A stretch of 64,000 bases of DNA from Dryomyza anilis (taxonomy: Eukaryota > Arthropoda > Insecta > Diptera > Dryomyzidae), in NCBI GenBank assembly GCA_951804985.1, contig OX638131.1, forward strand, positions 101,762,464-101,826,463. The letters run 5' to 3'. Each line of letters opens with the position of its first letter. Within the stretch, counting starts at the first letter, position 1. Of the stretch, positions 39,482 to 49,575 are shown in pieces. The notes under the pieces are model-generated. The model had not been told where the DNA came from, did not search any database, and saw nothing but the letters and a program-made list of their open reading frames with translations. The position numbers were made by a program, and so were the translations under genes.

Positions 39482-39804
39482 CACACAGAATAGAGATATG
39501 TTGTGCCAACCAACTCTTTGCTCAACCAACTTATTCGGTTCTCTCAACCGCTTAGTCAGTTGTTATTGTCAAAATAAAAAGAGTTGTGGTTTGTACTGTA
39601 ACCAATTTCGAACTGTTTTAGAATAATTTAGTACAGATTTAGAACCATTAGCAGTGTATATAGACTAATATTTCAAGTGTATAAGATAATATGGCAGTTC
39701 CGCCATCAAATTTGAAAAATATTTGATTTAACCGAATGAAGTTAGTTGGAACAACTAACTTTTTTATTCTTCCAACCTCATACCAAATGAGGATTTTTCT
39801 GTGT
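39482..39804 (+). mobile_element. CACACAG family copy B
   Basis: The longest clean copy (323 bp), CACACAGAATAGAGATATG to GAGGATTTTTCTGTGTA. It keeps CTCAACCAACTTATTCGGTT, AGTTGTGGTTTGTACTGTAA and the GGCAGTTCCGCC segment. Non-coding. Faces copy C across 156 bp. Confidence 0.8.
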
Positions 39805-39960
39805 ATAGCAATTATAATTTAATACTTTTTTTAGAGTTTGAACAGTGTTCAACAGAGTAATGTTACATTTAAATTATAGTGAAAATCTGTTTTTAAATAG
39901 TTTAATTTTCGAAGACCATAAAATGTTTGTGTACAAAAAATATTTAGTTTGAATTTGTCA

Positions 39961-40261
39961 CACACAGAAAAGTCCTCTTTTGGCATGAGGATGAAAGAAA
40001 GAAAAAGTTAGTTAAATCGAATGGTTTTAAAATTTTCTGGTGGAACTGTCATATTAGCCTATACACATAAAATATTAGGAGTGTGTAACTCCTAATGGTT
40101 CTAAATCTGTACTAAATTGGTCTAAAAAAGTTAGAAATTGGTTGTAGAACAAACTACAACTCTCTTTATTTTGAGAATAACAACCAAGTAAGCGGTTGAT
40201 GGAACCGAATAAATTGGTTTGGCGAAGAGTTGGTTGGCGCAACAAATCTCTATTCTGTGTG
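39961..40261 (-). mobile_element. CACACAG family copy C, inverted to copy B
   Basis: Runs from CACACAGAAAAGTCCTC to TCTCTATTCTGTGTG, i.e. the family in reverse. It contains an extra palindromic TTAGGAGTGTGTAACTCCTAA segment near 40074. With copy B it forms a long inverted pair. Confidence 0.8.
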
Positions 40262-40478
40262 CAGAGATCAAAATGGTTGAGTAGTTAAATTCATTAGTTT
40301 GACTCAAATTGACTCAAATCAGATTTTACTAATATATTTATGACAGCTGGTATTAAAATAATAACTAACTGTTAAATATCATATAAAAGTTAAATTTAAA
40401 TTTTTAATATACTAAAAAATAGATTTACGAAGACTAACAAAAATATAATTGCGAATATAATTTATTTGGAAATTTATT
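40262..40478. other. AT-rich spacer before LINE copy 1
   Basis: No recognised element; a small GACTCAAATTGACTCAAATC direct repeat at 40300. Confidence 0.35.
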
Positions 40479-40994
40479 TGGGCAGGGGCTTCAAAATCTT
40501 CTTTGGAGTTCCTGGATCGAATCCAACAACGTGCAATATATTTAATAGGGGATGAAAATATTTCATCCTCTATTGGTTCTCTTGAGCACCGAAGGACCGT
40601 AGGGTGTGTAAGCCTGTTTTATAGGTATTACAATGGTAAGTGTTCGAGGGAAATACATGGCCTGATTCCACCAGGTCGTGTGTTCACTCGTACTACTAGG
40701 GCATCGAACCAAGCCCACCCCTTCGTAGTCCACACGGTTCCCAACAGAACCACGCATTACAGAGAGAATTCGTTCTTCAGTCGCACGATTCGTTTGTGAA
40801 ACAATCTCCCTGCGTCTGTTTTTCCCGACATTTTTAATATTGGGAAATTTAAAGCAAACATCCACCGACACTACTCCATCTTTCCTCCTCCTTTGAACCT
40901 ATAATCCTTCCTTGCGATCAACACTGTGTATTGCACGAATAGGGGGCATCCCCTGAGCGTTGGTTAATTTGTAAAAAAAAAAAAAAAAAAAAAA
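40479..40994 (+). mobile_element. 5'-truncated non-LTR retrotransposon, copy 1
   Basis: About 94% similar by eye to copy 2 from GGGCAGGGGCTTC to the 3' end TGAGCGTTGGTTAATTTGTA followed by A22. Truncation at the 5' side and a poly-A tail are the hallmarks of target-primed reverse transcription. No convincing target duplication. Confidence 0.85.
40482..40799 (+). pseudogene. LINE ORF2 C-terminal fragment (reverse transcriptase end), nonsense-mutated
   Basis: The fragment reads AGASKSSLEFLDRIQQRAIY then LIGDENISSSIGSLEHRR and SLFYRYYNGKCSREIHGLIP, the tail beyond the catalytic part of a Jockey/CR1-like reverse transcriptase. It ends at TGA (40797-40799) where copy 2 has TGG (Trp). Past the stop the frame continues with NNLPASVFPDIFNIGK, so the stop is a single-base lesion. 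No catalytic motif is present and it cannot be functional. Confidence 0.8.
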
Positions 40995-41345
40995 TTCAAA
41001 TTCAGAAAATAAATTTCAATGGTAATTTCTGATTTTCATATGGAAATTTATGAATTTCAAAGAAGTTAAATTCGTGACTACACCATTTTCAAATCAATTT
41101 CAAATTCATAAAATAAATTTCAATGGTAATTTCTGAATTTTATATGGAAATTTCAAATGGAATTTTTTGAATTTGAAGAATTTTCTAAATTTCAAATAGA
41201 ATTTTCTAAATTTCAATTGGAATTTTCTGAATATCAATTGATGTCTGTTGAATTTCAAATGTAATTTTATGAATTTCAATTGATGTCTATTGAATTTCCA
41301 ATGGAATTTCCGAAATTAAAATGATCTTTTCTGAATTACATTTGT
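40995..41345. repeat. Imperfect tandem repeat (AATTTCAATTGGAATTTTCTG)
   Basis: Units of about 20 bp, AATTTCAAATGGAATTTTMTG and variants, plus a larger duplicated block in which ATAAATTTCAATGGTAATTT occurs at 41009 and 41111. It directly abuts the poly-A of LINE copy 1. Confidence 0.7.
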
Positions 41346-41894
41346 AAATGGTGTAGATGAGTTTTTTAAATCTTTTTTGAATCGAAAAGTATTCGAAAAG
41401 TGTAAATATTTCTGTTGATATTTTTAATTTTAGGATTATTAGTAAATCAACTTGATATTTAAGTACATATACGTTTTGGAATTTCTTTCGTACAAAATAT
41501 TATTTTAAAAATTAATTTCTTCATCTAACAGATTTTCAACTATAAATAGTAAGAAGTTTCATAGACGTCGCTTAATATAGCTAAACTGAAAATCTCTTGA
41601 TATAAAGAAACATCACAACTAGACTATCAAAACTTAATTTGCAAATTGTTTGTTTTAATTTCAGTTGTTCTTTGCTATTAAAAAAATTATCGTGAACATC
41701 ATGTTTGGAAAAACTTATATTTGTGACAAGATATTAATTTTTTATATTCACTTTTATGAATCCTTCGTAAAAATCGCCACAATTATTTATATATTTTTTC
41801 TTTTTTTGAAAATATGGAATTTTTATTCTTAATATTCAGTATAAATGTCACTTTAACTAAACGAATTTCATCGATTAATGTTAAAAGTTCTATA
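41346..41894. other. AT-rich non-coding sequence
   Basis: No element recognised. TTTCATAGACGTCGCTTAAT near 41557 loosely resembles the bases just before LINE copy 2. Confidence 0.35.
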
Positions 41895-42561
41895 GACAAA
41901 GCTTAATGATCACATATTTGACGTGTCGAAAGAGGCGGCCAAGTGCCTCGGTTTTTTAAAACGGTGTAAGACATACTTCACTCCTGCTGACTTGCGCACT
42001 GTCTACACCACCTATATTCGGCCTAAGATGGAATACAATTCGCACATATGGGCAGGGGCTTCAAAATCTTCTTTGGAGTTCCTGGATCGAATCCAACAGC
42101 GTGCAATATATTTAATAGGGGATGAAAATATTTCATCCTCTATTGGTTCTCTTGAGCACCGAAGGACCGTAGGGTGTGTAAGCCTGTTCTATAGGTATTA
42201 CAATGGTAAGTGTTCGAGGGAAATACATGGCCTGATTCCACCAGGTCGTGTGTCCTCTCGTTCTACTCGGGCATCGAACCAAGCCCACCCCTTCGTAGTT
42301 CACTCGGCTCTCAATAGAACCACGCATTACCGAGAGAATTCGTTCTTCAGTCGCACGATACGTTTGTGGAACAATCTCCCTGCGTCTGTTTTTCCCGACA
42401 TTTTTGATATTGGCAAGTTCAAAACAAACATTCACCGACACTACTCCATCTTTCCACCCTCCATTTAACCTATCATCCCATCTTACGATCAACACTGTGC
42501 ATTGCATGAATAGGGGGCATCCCCTGAGCGTTGGTTAATTTGTAAAAAAAAAAAAAAAAAA
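41895..42561 (+). mobile_element. 5'-truncated non-LTR retrotransposon, copy 2
   Basis: Longer member of the pair, ending TTGGTTAATTTGTA plus A18. The left boundary is uncertain: family-like codons (LNDHIFDV) can be read back to about 41902, and TAG stops the frame at 41893. No clean target duplication. Confidence 0.8.
41902..42468 (+). pseudogene. LINE reverse transcriptase C-terminal fragment, Jockey/CR1-like
   Basis: Open from LNDHIFDV through EAAKCLGFLKRCKTYFTPAD, TYIRPKMEYNSHIWAGAS, EFLDRIQQRAIYLIGD, FFSRTIRLWNNLPASVFPD and a natural end at HRHYSIFPPSI. In known elements of this type the LGFLKRCKKYFTP and YIRPKMEYNSHIWAGA words follow the reverse transcriptase thumb. The FADD catalytic box and endonuclease are absent through 5' truncation, so this is a dead-on-arrival copy. 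The poly-A tail favours a Jockey-type rather than a CR1-type element; clade assignment is tentative. Confidence 0.85.
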
Positions 42562-43959
42562 GCACCACAACTTGGCATTCAAAAACGTAATCAGGCATTT
42601 TCTTCTGTATTTGCAGAAGTTATGTTCGTTGCAATCACGAATATTCTACTTGTTTCAAAGAAGTTAAATTAGTGACTAGATGATTTATTTTCTACAAAAA
42701 ATACTGTTCATAAAACTGATTATTTGTTGTTTTTTTTTAATTTGCTTTATTACTTTTTTAATAATTATAATGCATATTTTGGAGGTATTGTGAAATTATT
42801 GTTTTATTGAAAAGAATTTATATTCTTATGAATAATATTTTGTTACAAGCATCATTGTACCTACTCCTCTATTTTCGTATTTTATTTATATACCTATTCT
42901 ATTCTAAAATAATACAACTATAATGTTTAGGCACAAAGTGCAAATTTGTAGCCCCAAACACAAATGAACACAACACACGCAAATAATGACCTGAAAAACT
43001 CGTATAGCATGGGAAAAACATCAATCAACATATTTATAATTGATGGCAAATAATCAATCATTACAAACCACTGCATAAACTTGACCCTCATGCAAAAACA
43101 TCACACATGAACCTGCTGCGAACTACGGTCAACAGAAGTAGTAGTAACAACAGGCAACAGTCAGTGTTGTTCTTAATGAGTGTTTGGAGCTGAATTCAAC
43201 AACATGTTGCTGTAGTTATTGAAAATAAATTTAGCTCGTAACACAGTCACACAGTCAATGTGACAGTCTGTCAGTTAGTTAGTCAGTCTGCTATGCTGAC
43301 AGTTTGCCGGTCAAATAGTAGCAGTCGTCGTCATCGTCATTCAAGCACCCAGTTTCTGTCTCGCAACCAACGTTCACAGTCTGCTGCCACTTTTAATAAT
43401 AACAAATACTACAAAATTGCTGTGTAAATAAAATGAACAAGTTTGTGCACTTTTTCGTTAAGTACCTATACCCCAGAGACTACACCAGTCTTATACTATA
43501 CGATACCATGCCATATTTCTCTTACATTGTCTACTCAATTAGTTATTCTTACTTTCGTTATGTGTCGTCCATAAAAAAATAAATTCATATTTTGCAGTCC
43601 GTTTTATTTTTGCGTTAATTGTGACGACTTCCTAATGGCATAAAAAATCATTTTAAATTAGTTGTTTTCAGTCAATTCACCTCATTTCGTTGAATTTATG
43701 GTGTTGGCAAAATGGGGAAATTATGTTTTTTGCGGTACCCGTCTGCGGAAATTAATTAGAATTTATTTTGGTAACTGTGTCAATTGCGCACGGTTATGTT
43801 TTGCAAATGGCAATGTGCTTAGAGTGGCGAAGAATTTATTATTTCGAGTCTATGGAAATGTAAAATTGAAGTCTATAGATTTTATGACACAGATTTTTAG
43901 TGGAAAGAATGAGTTTAGCAATATAAATAAGATATAATATTATAGTTTTATAGATAAAT

Positions 43960-43962
<3 letters not shown>
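42562..43962. other. Non-coding sequence
   Basis: TTTCAAAGAAGTTAAATTAGTGAC near 42654 matches a stretch near 41056, just beyond LINE copy 1. A GTCAGTTAGTTAGTCAGTC patch sits at 43270. The 91-codon frame at 43662-43937 has no recognisable domain. Confidence 0.4.

Positions 43963-44031
<69 letters not shown>
43963..44031. repeat. (AT)n microsatellite, ~69 bp
   Basis: Uninterrupted AT dinucleotides. Confidence 0.97.
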
Positions 44032-44033
<2 letters not shown>

Positions 44034-46635
44034 AAAAGAAACTTGTATGTGCTTAATATTATAAAAAAACAGCTGATAAATTTAAAATGTTGTTATGTTA
44101 TTCGAATGAATCACATGTTGTAATCATTTTAAACAAATATTAATTTCATCGATCGTCAATTGTCAGATAAATAAAGTATTTCATATATCTAATTATTATA
44201 ATTGAAATGTAAATATGTAGTTCGTAGTTATAGAAGCGAAACGTACTCTAGTAGAAATTGTTCTCGATCATGACCTTTTCATAAATTTCAACTCTGTTAA
44301 GGTAAATTGGGAAGTTGATTGAATATTTATATTTTTGGTTTGTTAATTTGATATTTTCTGATCGATCGAGATAAATATTTATTAGACATCTGCACAAATG
44401 CATTTGAAACCCACTTCATTAAATTATTTTATTTCAAATGAATTTCTGTCGCCAAGTCTATGCTTTAAAATCAAATGAATGTGTTGCACACAACAACAAA
44501 GCACTAGTAGTGTCAAAACAAAACACAAACAAGACGTAGTTGTAGTGTAGAGATCTACAATGATGTGCAATCAAAATTCAAATATTGAAATGAACTGCTG
44601 ACACCGAGTACACGGTGCATTTTACATTTTTTTTATCATTCTTACTCTAAAGAATTTTCCATAATATTGAAATATAACAAAAAAAAAAAACAAAATTTAT
44701 AGGAAAATCATAATCGATTTTATATTGTGGTTTTTATTTATTGAATAACATTAATTTCACCATTTTCTTTAATATTTTTATTTATATATTGCTACACATT
44801 TTTTGACACTTTTTGTTTTGAAAAAAAATAATGTTTGTCCTAATTTATAAAACACAAATCCGACAACAACATTACTACCGTCAAACGCCGAGCGGCAGAT
44901 TTGATGTTGTTTTTAATGTTTCTCTTTTCTTTCGTTACTCGTTGCATTCACTGTATTCGTAGCATGTTCAGCAACAGTAGTGTCATTTGGTTTTGTTTTT
45001 CAGAACATTGAATGTCTTGAAGAAAAAAAAATGTCTTGACACTACTTGACACCAATGAAACAAACGCTGCAGTGAAGTGTAGTGGTTGGAAAGACTTTAC
45101 TATAATACTGTCGATTGTCATTGCAAAATGCACTCAATACTGTAGTGTAGTGCATATGTTGCAGAGGGAACATCAAATACATTTGTGAAGATGTCTAAAG
45201 TTTATTTTATATAATGTAAGAACGTTAATATATGGATGGGTATTACAAATTTTGATTGTATACGTTTTTGATTATTGGAAAAAAGAATTTCTTGAAAAAT
45301 GATACTAGTCCCAGAAAGTGATCAGTGACAAATTTTGGGACTGGTATCATTGATACCGGTCACGGAACAGGATTATACAGTACTGACATCCAAACAACAA
45401 GGCACAGATTCATTTTAGCTGTTTCAAAAAAAAAAAAAAAATCCCCTGCTTGCGTGCATTATAATTACTTGTAAGACATACTGGATTTAAATCAATTGTA
45501 TTTCGAAAAACAGTCGTGACTATGTAGCCACTTAGTGTCTTTTCGCTTCACTAGCGACATGCTTAGCAGGGACACAAACCGTCTGCTCATACAGACCTTT
45601 AGACGTATCACAGAAATGGTCTTCAAGATCCTGTCCTTAGGCGGTACCAATGGATCGGTCACGTGATAGGTAGTATAAATGCATAAAGCAATTCTTTTTA
45701 AGCATATTTAAAAAAAATATATCAATTAATTAGTTATTATCCATATTATTTATTGATCACTTAACTTCTGTCATTGTGACCCCCTCTCAGAATTTATTGA
45801 TTGCGCGTACAATCGCCAATGTTCTCCTTAATTTTCTTGGAATATCTGTTAATTCTGCTTTAAGTTGACTTCAATTTATGAACTCTCTAAATAACTTGAG
45901 CCATGTCCGGCGCGGCGGCGAACTCATTGTGTGGTCAGTCTGTTGTTTGTTCGACACCTTTTTTAAAAGACCCAGGCAATTAACACAATTGGTCGGATCA
46001 AAACCACAAAGAACAGTTAAATAAAAGTTCAACAAATGTTTATTTTTTTTTAATATAATTTTTAACAGTTGTTTACAACATGGCTAAAAAAAAAGGAAAA
46101 AAACCGAGAAAAAACGTTGCCTTTGTGTGGTCAAAACTGTGGCAACAATTAAGTGTTTCTTTTATTATTTTTCAACATCAATATAGTTCACATAGTGCGT
46201 CAAAAATAAATACGATAAATAAAGAAATGTTTCAAAATAAAAAAATACTTTTAAATAAATTGATGTCGCATATGTTGGTGCATTCAAATGTGACCTTGCT
46301 GTACTATATGGTGCTTAAAAATGAAAAGAAAAAACTTAAAAACCAAATCGAAATATTATAAATGGCTGGATGTTGCTTTTGGCAGCCTCTTTTTTTTTTC
46401 TTGTCATGCACTCATGACTCATGTGCAAGTGTTAAAACGTAACCGGTTCAGAACTAAGTCGCATAAATAACTCTCATACAGCAAGAAGTTTCTGAAATGG
46501 TGCAACGTAATTTGGCGAAATTTCCAAGAGTTTTATTTATGCAGCAAAGCGGCTTAAAGGCAGCTTATAACTCATATCAAGCGCTAATTTGTCAGCGCAT
46601 TTTCGATTTAATTAAAATGTTTTACAAAACGTTCG
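44032..46635. other. AT-rich non-coding sequence
   Basis: Holds a hairpin at 45299-45352 (GATACTAGTCCCA paired with TGGGACTGGTATC) and a short GC-richer strip at 45540-45670. A 93-codon frame at 46080-46361 starts with an ATG and MAKKKGKKPRKN, but is Lys/Asn-rich after that, with no family and no promoter or intron signal I can see. Confidence 0.35.
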
Positions 46636-46849
46636 TTTTTCAATCACGTTTTCAAATTAAACTTAGTTTAAACTGGATTTCACATCGGCTATAGTCAATA
46701 CAGCACAAATATTTAAAATTTTATTTTTTCAAACTACAAATGGTCTACATGTCTGTAAAATTAAACGAAAATCAGTCATTATTGATTAGTAACTATAGTC
46801 ATTTTAAATATGTGAAAAGTTTAAACTAAGTTTAAACTTGCACTGAAAA
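46636..46849. mobile_element. MITE-like repeat with AGTTTAAACT inverted ends, copy 2
   Basis: TTTTTCAATCACGTTTTC...AAACTTAGTTTAAACT at the left and AGTTTAAACTAAGTTTAAAC-TTGCACTGAAAAG at the right are inverted. The interior matches copy 1 at 30427 (CAGCACAAATATTTAAAAT, GTCTGTAAAATTAAA, GATTAGTAACTATAG). Confidence 0.65.
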
Positions 46850-47535
46850 GCTGGAACTAAATGATTTTGTTGAAATTTTTCATTCTCATTTTATGCCATA
46901 TCATTTTGAGTCATTGTTTGTTATAAAAATCTAAATAATTTAATATATTAAATAAATTTTTATTGGTCTGCCTAACAATGTCCACTATTATTATATTGTA
47001 ATGGCATAAATAGTTTATAGTAAATTAATTAAATGCTTTTATTGCCACAAAATTGGCATATTTTGCAATATATTAAAATAACCGCAGGTGTTTTGGCAGC
47101 ACTGTCTCTAATATAGTCTCACAAATAAAATGCCTATAGTTTGTAGGCACAACATAATTTAAAATACACAAATTTTACATTTTATTAGACAGTAAGTTTG
47201 TGGATTCTGAACAGGGGCGCATTTTGGAGTTTTATTTCTATTGAAAACTTCAAATCAATAATGTCTGATAAAAATTATGGAATCAAAAGAAATAAAATCA
47301 TATTTATTGAATATAATGTGCTGAAACTCTTTAAAATCCGAATTCATTGGTATATATAATACATAAAATGGTCGAATTTCGATTTTTGTTCTGACAAAAC
47401 ATTCTTTTTTTTATATACATATATCATAATATAAAGTTATGGGTTTTTTTAGAATAAAAAAATCACTTCGGCAGTTAAAAATTAAAAATCACTTGTAGCT
47501 ATTTGTGTTTTATGAGGTATTTGGATATGAGTGGT
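46850..47535. other. AT-rich non-coding sequence
   Basis: Nothing recognised. Confidence 0.4.
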
Positions 47536-47795
47536 CGTGTCACAAATAACAAAGAAACCGATTCGGTCCATTTTCAATAGCAGACAGCGTGGTTATAAAA
47601 GTAATCACAGTTCGGAGTTTCATTAAAGTAGCTCTTCTAGTTTTTCTGTAATCCTGATTTATAAGCGGCAAATTAATATAGACGGACATCGTTAAATCGA
47701 CTCTGTAGGTCTGGCTATTACAAACGAATAGTAAAACTGAATATACCCTTTCACTTTTAATGTAAAAAGGAGACTGAATTGCGGTTTTAATAACA
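47536..47795 (-). mobile_element. Decayed mini-me-like repeat, reverse orientation
   Basis: Read on the minus strand: an imperfect hairpin ending AAAGGGTATATTC, then about 50 bp, then GAGTCGATTTAACGATGTCC followed by GTCTATATTAA in place of the (GTCY)n array. The order hairpin, spacer and GAGTCSRTTTARCSATGTCC core is the same as at 5056-5210. The 97-codon minus frame across it (47540-47833) is therefore unlikely to be a gene. Confidence 0.45.
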
Positions 47796-48013
47796 AATTT
47801 AATTTGTATAGAAACGGCACGTGGTAGGTACATAGAAAAAGTATATGTGTATAGAATATAGCAATAACATTTAATTGTATTGATTAAATATTAAATTATA
47901 TTAATTAATAAATAAATTGAACAAATATTAAAGGAAATTAACACATCCGATGGAAACAAATATTTTTTTATATTTGTTATTTTTATTTATTTGTTTTTTA
48001 TTATTATTTTACT
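47796..48013. other. AT-rich spacer
   Basis: TTAATTAATAAATAAATTG-type sequence; no feature. Confidence 0.3.
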
Positions 48014-48025
48014 TAACTATTTGTA

Positions 48026-48763
48026 GAAACTGTTTCTACAGGTAATTGGAACTGCGACCGCATCCCGGAGGAAACCAATCATACCGCCGCAAAGTTCGCT
48101 TTCCCGACTAGGGAGGAATGGGACAACGGCCAAGTATTGTCTAGCAATCCGGGGATCCACCTCTACACTGACGGATCAAAACTAAACGGTCACACTGGAG
48201 CGGGCTTTTTCTGTGAAGCCTTCTCTGCAAAAGAAAGCCTTCGTCTGCATGACCACAACACCGTCTTTCAGTCGGAAGTAGTGGCTATAACAGAAGGGGC
48301 TAAATTCATACAAAGCACTCACTGTGTACACAAGTGTATTAAAATTTTCTCTGACAGCCAAGCTGCCATTAGAGCTTTATCCACGGACAAGGTGAAATCC
48401 AGAGTGGTTCTACAATGTAAAGAGGCCCTTGCTGATCTCTTACTTGTTAACACTGTGGACATTATCTGGGTCCCAGGACACTGTAACATTGAGGGGAACG
48501 AAATAGCCGACGAATTGGCGAGAAATGGATCAGAAATGGACACAATCTCAGTCATAACCGGCAGACCTTTCCAATTTCTAAAAAACGAGATGAGCTCATG
48601 GGCTTATCGACTTCACAAAAAATCATGGGAAGAATCGAGCGAGGGCCAAGCAACTAAATGGCTATGGGGCCCCCCGAACAAATCCAAAACAAACAAAATT
48701 CTAACGCTTAATAAAAAGGAGTTAAAACATACACAGGCATCCTCACGGGCCATAATGAGCTAA
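48026..48763 (+). pseudogene. LINE ORF2 fragment: RNase H domain
   Basis: The fragment is open in frame from the truncation point (ETVSTGNWNCDRIPEE). RNase H1 motifs are in order: YTDGSK with the first Asp, FQSEVVAITEGAKF with the Glu, IFSDSQAAIRAL with the Asp, and IWVPGHCNIEGNEIADELAR with His and the last Asp. All four DEDD residues and the His are present, so the domain itself is not obviously dead. The 5' reverse transcriptase and endonuclease are missing. The frame breaks near 48725-48740: it runs to a TAA at 48761, while the next frame carries GILTGHNELRGHLFK, so a 1-base indel separates the RNase H from the C-terminal segment. Confidence 0.88.
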
Positions 48764-48993
48764 GAGGTCATCTTTTCAAATTGGGAAGAGTCGACTCCTA
48801 CTTCTGCAAGGCCTGTGAGGAAGAGGCAGAGACGCTTGAACACTACTTGTGTCACTGTCCGGCTTTTGCCAGACTTAGATTCATCCACTTCGGAGCTCCG
48901 CTTATTTCATCATTGAAACAACTGGGAAGCTTGGACTGGAAAGTACTAAGAAAATTTGTCAAATCAACGGAATTTCTAAACTCCACTGAGTAG
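48741..48993 (+). pseudogene. LINE ORF2 C-terminus with CCHC-type zinc knuckle, frameshifted from the RNase H part
   Basis: Continues ORF2 in the shifted frame: GILTGHNELRGHLFKLGRV, then CKACEEEAETLEHYLCHCPA, a C-x2-C-x8-H-x4-C arrangement typical of the C-terminus of RNase H LINEs, and then a tail ending EFLNSTE at TAG. The cysteines and histidine are intact. The frameshift makes the ORF non-functional as a whole. Confidence 0.82.
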
Positions 48994-49105
48994 CACAACA
49001 GCTACAACATATTACAGACGACTCATGTTCCGAGGGGTCACAACGGGCCTACTTTATGGCCTAGGTGTACTCTGTGCGATGCACAGAGGGGTTTTTCCCC
49101 CCTCC

Positions 49106-49106
<1 letters not shown>

Positions 49107-49150
<44 letters not shown>
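49107..49150. repeat. (TCAA)11 microsatellite, LINE tail
   Basis: Eleven perfect tetranucleotides end the retrotransposon. The following base begins the target duplication. Confidence 0.95.
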
Positions 49151-49153
<3 letters not shown>

Positions 49154-49161
49154 CTATTTGT

Positions 49162-49425
49162 TCTTCAAAGTTTGAACCACGTGTACATCACCAGTAGAGA
49201 ATTTTATAAATTATGAAAAGGAAATGCTAAATACGACAGAAGAGAAGAATATTAATATGAACGATGTATCGAAAAACGACCCGACGAACCGAATAGGCAA
49301 GCACTCTTTGCGATAAAGCAATGTAAAATAAGATCGATACAACAGTACCTGTATAATACCTGTAATACTGTGCATTAGCATTATATAAATTAAAATTGTG
49401 TAGTGACTGTAAAACTGTGTTGTTC
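49162..49425. other. AT-rich spacer
   Basis: CCTGTAATACTGTGCATTAG and GACTGTAAAACTGTGTTG words near 49360-49420 resemble the start of the repeat that follows. Confidence 0.35.
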
Positions 49426-49575
49426 CTGTAAAACTGTGGATTGGTATGTATGCTATATATTAGCATATACACCAACCCAGAAAGTATTTAATTTATACTA
49501 TTAAATAATTTGTATATCGAATTAATTATATTAATAGAATTAATTATTTCGTATTAAATAATCTCAGTTGCTATA
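49426..49575 (+). repeat. ~150-bp hairpin repeat, copy 1
   Basis: Begins CTGTAAAACTGTGG. Holds an imperfect hairpin from TTGGTATGTATGCTA, through ATAT, to TAGCATATACACCAA, followed by a second AATTAATTATATTAATAG-AATTAATT dyad, and ends AATCTCAGTTGCTATA. Matches 51857-52005 in the same orientation. Confidence 0.8.

Larger units (their letters stand above)
48014..49161 (+). mobile_element. 5'-truncated RNase H-bearing LINE with TCAA tail and 11-bp target duplication
   Basis: TAACTATTTGT occurs at 48014-48024 and again at 49151-49161, exactly flanking the insertion. The insertion ends in (TCAA)11 instead of poly-A. After the ORF a 3' UTR contains GGTCACAACGGGCCTACTTT and GTGTACTCTGTGCGATGCAC. 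A short tandem-repeat tail and an RNase H domain place it among I/LOA/R1-related LINEs. The perfect target duplication shows integration by target priming and a fairly recent age. Confidence 0.9.

Noticed and set aside
45540..45670. Strip reading LRRYQWIGHVIG, like the tail of some LINE reverse transcriptases
   Set aside because: Only about 20 residues, with stops and frame changes on the left; too little to call.
46080..46361. 93-codon frame beginning MAKKKGKKPRKN
   Set aside because: Basic start looks suggestive, but the rest is Lys/Asn/Leu-rich AT sequence with no domain or gene signals.
47540..47833. 97-codon minus frame
   Set aside because: Falls inside a decayed mini-me-like repeat.
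49426..49490. microRNA precursor
   Set aside because: Stem is only 15 bp with an AT-rich loop; occurs as a repeat; no evidence of expression.
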